A stretch of 64,000 bases of DNA, taken from the NCBI GenBank assembly GCA_905221605.1, contig CAJNDS010000044.1:43501-107500 (forward strand). Direction: 5' to 3'. The notes below the pieces were generated by a model, which saw only the letters and a program-made list of their open reading frames with translations, searched no databases and was not told the origin of the DNA. A program made the position numbers and the translations under genes. This stretch comes from Symbiodinium natans. Lineage: Eukaryota; Sar; Dinophyceae; Suessiales; Symbiodiniaceae. This document shows, in pieces, positions 59,744-64,000 of this stretch (positions are counted from its first letter, which is position 1; each line of letters opens with the position of its first letter).

Positions 59744-59920
59744 CAAGAGCAGCAGGATGTGCAGATGGACGCTATGACCATGTCATTCCTTGATGGGCTT
59801 TGGAATCTATGGCCGTGGACCATCCTGAGGCAGAAGGTTGCTTTGAAACAGGTTGGAAAGATTTCGCCAATGCTTCCGCAGCTTCGGCTTTGAACACATG
59901 GCCAAGAAGCGACTCATGAC

Positions 59921-61458
59921 AAACTCACCGTGGAGAATTGGCTCGTGCAGAATTAGTTCAATTCAACACGAGGGGAAATACCGAGCATAGATTGAGAATA
60001 GAACTTCCTGAAACGCCGCCTAGCAAAATACATGTTGTCCAAAACATCCTGCTTTAGGAGGGTCGATGCTGTGTAGGGTATCTTGCATGTGGTACTGCGG
60101 TTGCACTCGTTCCCCTCGAACCGTACCCTCGCACCCTGCAGTGATCCTTGAGAGCGCCCCCCCCAACCCAATTCGTCCCCTGCACCTCCGGACCATCTCA
60201 CACTGACTCACACCCCCCGTGCCCAGCTCCCCTACAACTTGCCCCTCCATGAGGCAATTTTTGATATTAAGTGTTAACCTCGGCGAGACTTCAGATTCGA
60301 TTTGTTCTCCTGCTCACACAAGCGCGCAGCGAAACATCCAGCAAGAATACCGCACCCGCTTTCTGGTTTTCTGCGACTTGTCCATGTGACAAATGCACGG
60401 GTGAAACGTTTTTGTTAATGTGATGGCAAGGTGAACGGTTGGATTGGGTTGCATTGGCAATCTTTTGTACGGTTTCGCCGGCCTGTGCTGGAGCTTTCAT
60501 TAGCTTCCAGTGCGCATCTTTGCACATTCCTTGCATGTCTCAGCAGCGCACACATGCAAGACTACATCTGCAAAAGCCGTTTTTGCAGGAATCCGAAATT
60601 GAACCTTCAAGAACCTTCAAGAACCTTCAAGACTGATGCATTGACATGTATTGACATGTGCTGGAAGCATGGGCAGCGCACACTGCAGACGGCCCACTGC
60701 CTGAAGCTCAGAGACATTCGAGAGGCGAGAGATCCCTTAAGGGACTCGGAGCAGCTCAGAGCTTCGCAGAGACAAGCTTCTCACCTAAAACGCATCCAGC
60801 CCAAGTACGAGATTGCACTAGGTGGTGATACGGGTGGTATGTGATACGGCCGAGAGAGCGAAAGGGCTTTGTGAGCCGGTGTCCAGATTCCACTGATGTT
60901 CGACTGATGTTCGACTGATGTCCGCTTTGGAGCCCCCCCTTTTCCCCTCTTTCGCAGCTTAGGACGAGGAACTTCGAACCGAAATCGAGGAAAGCGAGGG
61001 AAGCGAGGGAAGCGAGGCCAGGCCTTGGGGAGTCTTTAGTGCACCTCAGAGGCATCTCAGAGGCATCTCAGCATCTCAGCGTTTTTTGGCAAAGGCCTGT
61101 CATGTTCGAGGTTGGGTGTGACTCACGCTTTGTGCTTGTGTGCGTGTGCAGCTCTTGTTGAAAATTGAGTGGAGCAAAAGGCCACTGCAGTATTTTGGTT
61201 CAAAAAGCTCAGAGGCGAGCCAACTAGCACCAAGTATGGGGCAGGCGGAGTCAAGAAAAGAGTGGTGCACCCAATGCACTGATTTTGGACGTTGAGTGGG
61301 GCGATCAGGCTGGCAGCGCCAGTGCTGAGCTTCTGACGCTGGGAGGCTGCATGGGCCCCGGATGTTATTCGAAGGCCGCGCGGCTTTCGAGCATGCTGGA
61401 AGGGGCCTGAACGGCATCCGACACTTCTCTTTTCTGTGGGTCAGCCACTACTGTACTC
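59921..61458. other. Weakly coding-like DNA and repeats
   Basis: A frame at 60431-60844 (137 codons) and a segment after TTAG at about 60964 (DEELRTEIEESEGSEGSEAR) are open, but each lacks other support. The 10-base unit GAACCTTCAA repeats about three times at 60602-60632, and GAGGCATCTCA repeats near 61047-61080. Confidence 0.3.
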
Positions 61459-63448
61459 GAGTCGAGGCCTGGAGAAGCTCAGCCGCGTACTCGGCGCCAA
61501 AAGTGGGAGCCAAACAGCGGGGAAGCCGAGAGCGGGGGAGCCGAGAGCGGGAGCCAAGGCGATGACGATTTGCTCCGGGCCGCCTTCGCCTTCCTGCACG
61601 GGAGAGAGGGGGGAAGGGGAAGGGGCTTTTTGTTTCGAAACTCAAGAAGAAAAGAAGAAGTGTGCTTGGGAGACAAGACCAAAAGCAAGCAACGAGCAAC
61701 GAGCGCGGCGAGGAGGCCGGGGCTCCTGGAGCGTTTTCGCTCGCGCTTCTCGGCACCCTTGGATTTCGAGGAGAGCCTCTCTGTGAGAGCTTCTCTCTTC
61801 CGCAAAGAACTCATGATGCAAAATTCTTTCTTCTCCTTGTGTGTTTCTGCGTGCATCCTTTCTTCCTGCGCATGGCTTCTCAAATTGCTCCATATCATGT
61901 CGGCATGTTTTGCTCATGTTTCACTCTGAGAGGACCCTGGGCCGACGGGGCCCGACGCGCTCGTCGCCGGCGGGGGCATCACCATCCTGGCAGAGAGCAG
62001 CTGGAGCCCCCCGCGGCTGCACTGCAGCGAGGTGCGCAGAAGTGCAGTCGCTGTTGAAGTTTGTCCTTGCTTGTTTTTTTTTTTTTTTTTTTTTTTTTGC
62101 GGCCGTTCTTCTGTCATTTTTTCTGAGAGGTGCTCTCTGAGAGAGAGACAGAGCGAGAGAGAGCGAGAGAGTGCGTCAGGTGAAGCCCGGCCAGCCTCTG
62201 GCGTGGTGAAGCCCTGAGAAGGGTTTCTTGGAGCCCGGCCACGCAGTATTGGCCTAGTGGCCGACACGTCAAAGCAAACTAAGAGAAAGGGAGAGCGAGC
62301 AGCCTGCACAAAAGCTTGGAGGACCTCGCTCCCCGGCGGGGGGCTCGGGGGCGTGAGACGAGATTAAGGTCTCTCTCTTTCATCTTGTTTCACGAAGCGC
62401 AAGAGTGCCCTTTGATGAAGGGCTCAGAGAAGTCAGAGTTCTGAGAGCGGAGCAGAGTTCTGCGAGGCCTGGCCATGTGTCAAAGCCGCGTCGAGGGCTT
62501 CGCCGGCTTCTGGGCCCTGCGCTTCCCCGGCGCTGGGAAGCTCGAGCCGGAAACCAAAAGAGAGAACTGAGAGCGAGAGAGAGAGATTATGGTGCTCGTC
62601 TGAAACAGGAGATTGAAGGGGATTAGGCAGTGACACCCGTACCAGTTTCTGCAAGACGCAAGACGGGCCAGGGCTGTGCCGACCCGTGAACCATGCACGT
62701 TTACTTAGGTCGCAGGGAGTATCGGGGAGAGAAGGAGGCTGTGGAGAGCGCAGGCATATGGGAGGGAGGTCACAGTGAGGAGTAATTGGAACCCCATCAA
62801 GCCGCAACAGCCGGAGAAGGGAAAAGGAAAGCCAACAGTCAGAGAGCAAAAACAGTCAGAGAGCAAAGCAGAGAGCAAGAAGCAGTTGGAGAGGAGAGAA
62901 CTGCAGTGGAGAACTTGTTAATTTTTGACTCTGAGGGAGACGCAGAGAGTGTGTGTTCTCTTTTAGGAGTTTTCCCCCACTGTTCTCAGTCTGAGAGAGA
63001 GAGAGGGAGAGAGCTCTCTCTCTCTCTCTCGATATTTCTCCTTCTTGCTTTCTTGCTTTCTTTCTTTCCTTCTGTATGTCTGTCTGTCTTTCTTTCTTTT
63101 TTCTGACTCTCGCTCTATCGCTCTTTCTCTCTCCGTTGTGTGTTCTTTCCTTTTTTTTGCACACTTGACGTTCCCAAGGTTTTTGTTGAACGACGGCTAC
63201 AACAACTGGCAGAAGTTGCTCGGCAAGAGAGTTTAAGTTTAGGGCTGGTTGCGGTTCACTCGCGCCACACCAGCGCTTGGATGCACGGCCTGCGCGCCAC
63301 GTGCAAGCGCCACGTGCAAGCGCCGCGTGCAAGCGCCATTTGCACGCAAAAAGGGGGCGCTGTGCAGCACTGCGCGGTGCTGCAGCCGTCGAAGGCACGG
63401 ATTGGACGATGTCCAATGGCTCGTGAGTTTGCACCTGCCATGGTGTAG
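61459..63448 (+). CDS. Exon-like segments of an unrecognised gene
   Basis: Coding-like segments on the + strand: 61459-61605 (ESRPGEAQPRTRRQKWEPNS then GDDDLLRAAFAFLHGRE), about 61720-61780 (LLERFRSRFSAPLDFEESLS before GTGAGA), about 61950-62050 (PDALVAGGGITILAESSWSP), 62486-62560 (RVEGFAGFWALRFPGAGKLE) and a last segment after TTCCCAAG at 63178. The last segment can be read as FLLNDGYNNWQKLLGKRV with a stop at 63236, or as a longer frame KVFVERRLQQLAEVARQE to 63448. GA/CT microsatellites and a 27-base T run (62072-62098) fill the gaps. No family is recognised. Confidence 0.35.
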
Positions 63449-64000
63449 CTGTTTGCAGATGTCGGGGGATGATTCGTTTTTGTTGTTCGCCGGTTTGTCC
63501 TCACGCCACCCTCAGAAGGAGGAGCAGCATTTTGTTTCTTGACGATGACAAATGCCGGTGCTTGTTTCTGTCTTGCAAATCACAGATTTGGATGAAATAC
63601 ATAGCCATGGTTTGAACAGCTGAGTTCAAAGCTACAGCATGCGCCCTCTCTTTCTAGCAACACCAAAGGAGTTTGGCTCCGTACTGATGATTCTTGCAAG
63701 CCAAAGCATGCCTTTGTCACTACTCGGCTGGCTTGGGAAGCTCGGCCAACTGTACCGGAACGTTTCAGAGGCCAAGACTCAAGGCAGCTGTACATGTTAG
63801 GAGGCTCAGGCCGCAAAAGAAATGTGGCGGGGCCATGCGGGGCCTTTTGGACTTAAGAATTTGCTCCGGTACACTGACCGTCACTGACCTCCTGAGCCTC
63901 CTAAGCCTGCTTTGAGGCTTATTGCCATATTGCCATATTCCAGTGCACACGTCTGCGCCTCCACGGGAATGCCTATCAAGGCCACCTACTGTCCTGAATG
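63449..64000. other. Right end of window
   Basis: Contains one copy of the dispersed CCACCCTCAGAAGGAGGAGC motif (63488-63532). Otherwise nothing convincing; a short opening after CCAG at 63942 runs off the end of the window. Confidence 0.35.

Overview
This window looks like nuclear DNA of a dinoflagellate, most likely a Symbiodiniaceae-like alga. Four things point there. Coding exons are short and separated by introns whose apparent donors are GT, GC or GA, with AG|G acceptors. There are TTTAGGG-type telomere-like repeats. There is a decayed dinoflagellate spliced-leader (DinoSL) relic just upstream of an ATG. Retroelement debris and microsatellites are abundant, and almost every convincing coding segment lies on the + strand. 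Nothing suggests a bacterial or viral chromosome.

Layout. 1-2653 and about 13619-15686 are two diverged copies of a poly(A)-terminated retroposon with repeated 3' modules. 3655-12348 is a well-preserved tyrosine-recombinase (DIRS-order, Ngaro/PAT-like) retrotransposon. Its split direct repeats (A1 ... B1-A2 ... B2) are identical within each pair in this window. It encodes a tyrosine recombinase, a frameshifted Gag-like protein, and a 1251-residue Pol. The Pol carries a putative 2-oxoglutarate/Fe(II) dioxygenase domain and a C5-cytosine-methyltransferase-like domain in front of reverse transcriptase and RNase H. That domain combination is the most interesting thing here: a mobile element apparently carrying both a putative DNA methyl writer and a putative oxidising enzyme.

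15.7-28.8 kb is mostly non-coding, with a DinoSL relic, a telomere-like repeat and an unrecognised multi-exon gene at about 22.9-25.8 kb. 28.8-42.2 kb holds an intron-rich gene for a vacuolar-sorting-receptor-like membrane protein (PA domain, cysteine-rich lumenal region, one membrane span, short tail), reassembled from about twenty short exons. Its introns are packed with CT/GA microsatellites, degenerate telomere-like DNA, inverted CACTTGAAA repeats, and a minus-strand exon that resembles the receptor's own sequence.

42-64 kb contains minisatellites, G-tracts, a fold-back repeat family and a string of unrecognised coding fragments. Some look like exons of genes at about 44.1-44.6, 48.4-50.5, 51.5-52.6, 53.2-55.4 and 61.4-63.4 kb; others look like decayed retrocopies at about 55.8-59.9 kb. 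Exon boundaries are read by eye from codon content and splice-like dinucleotides and need transcript data. Long stop-free frames inside simple repeats were not treated as genes.
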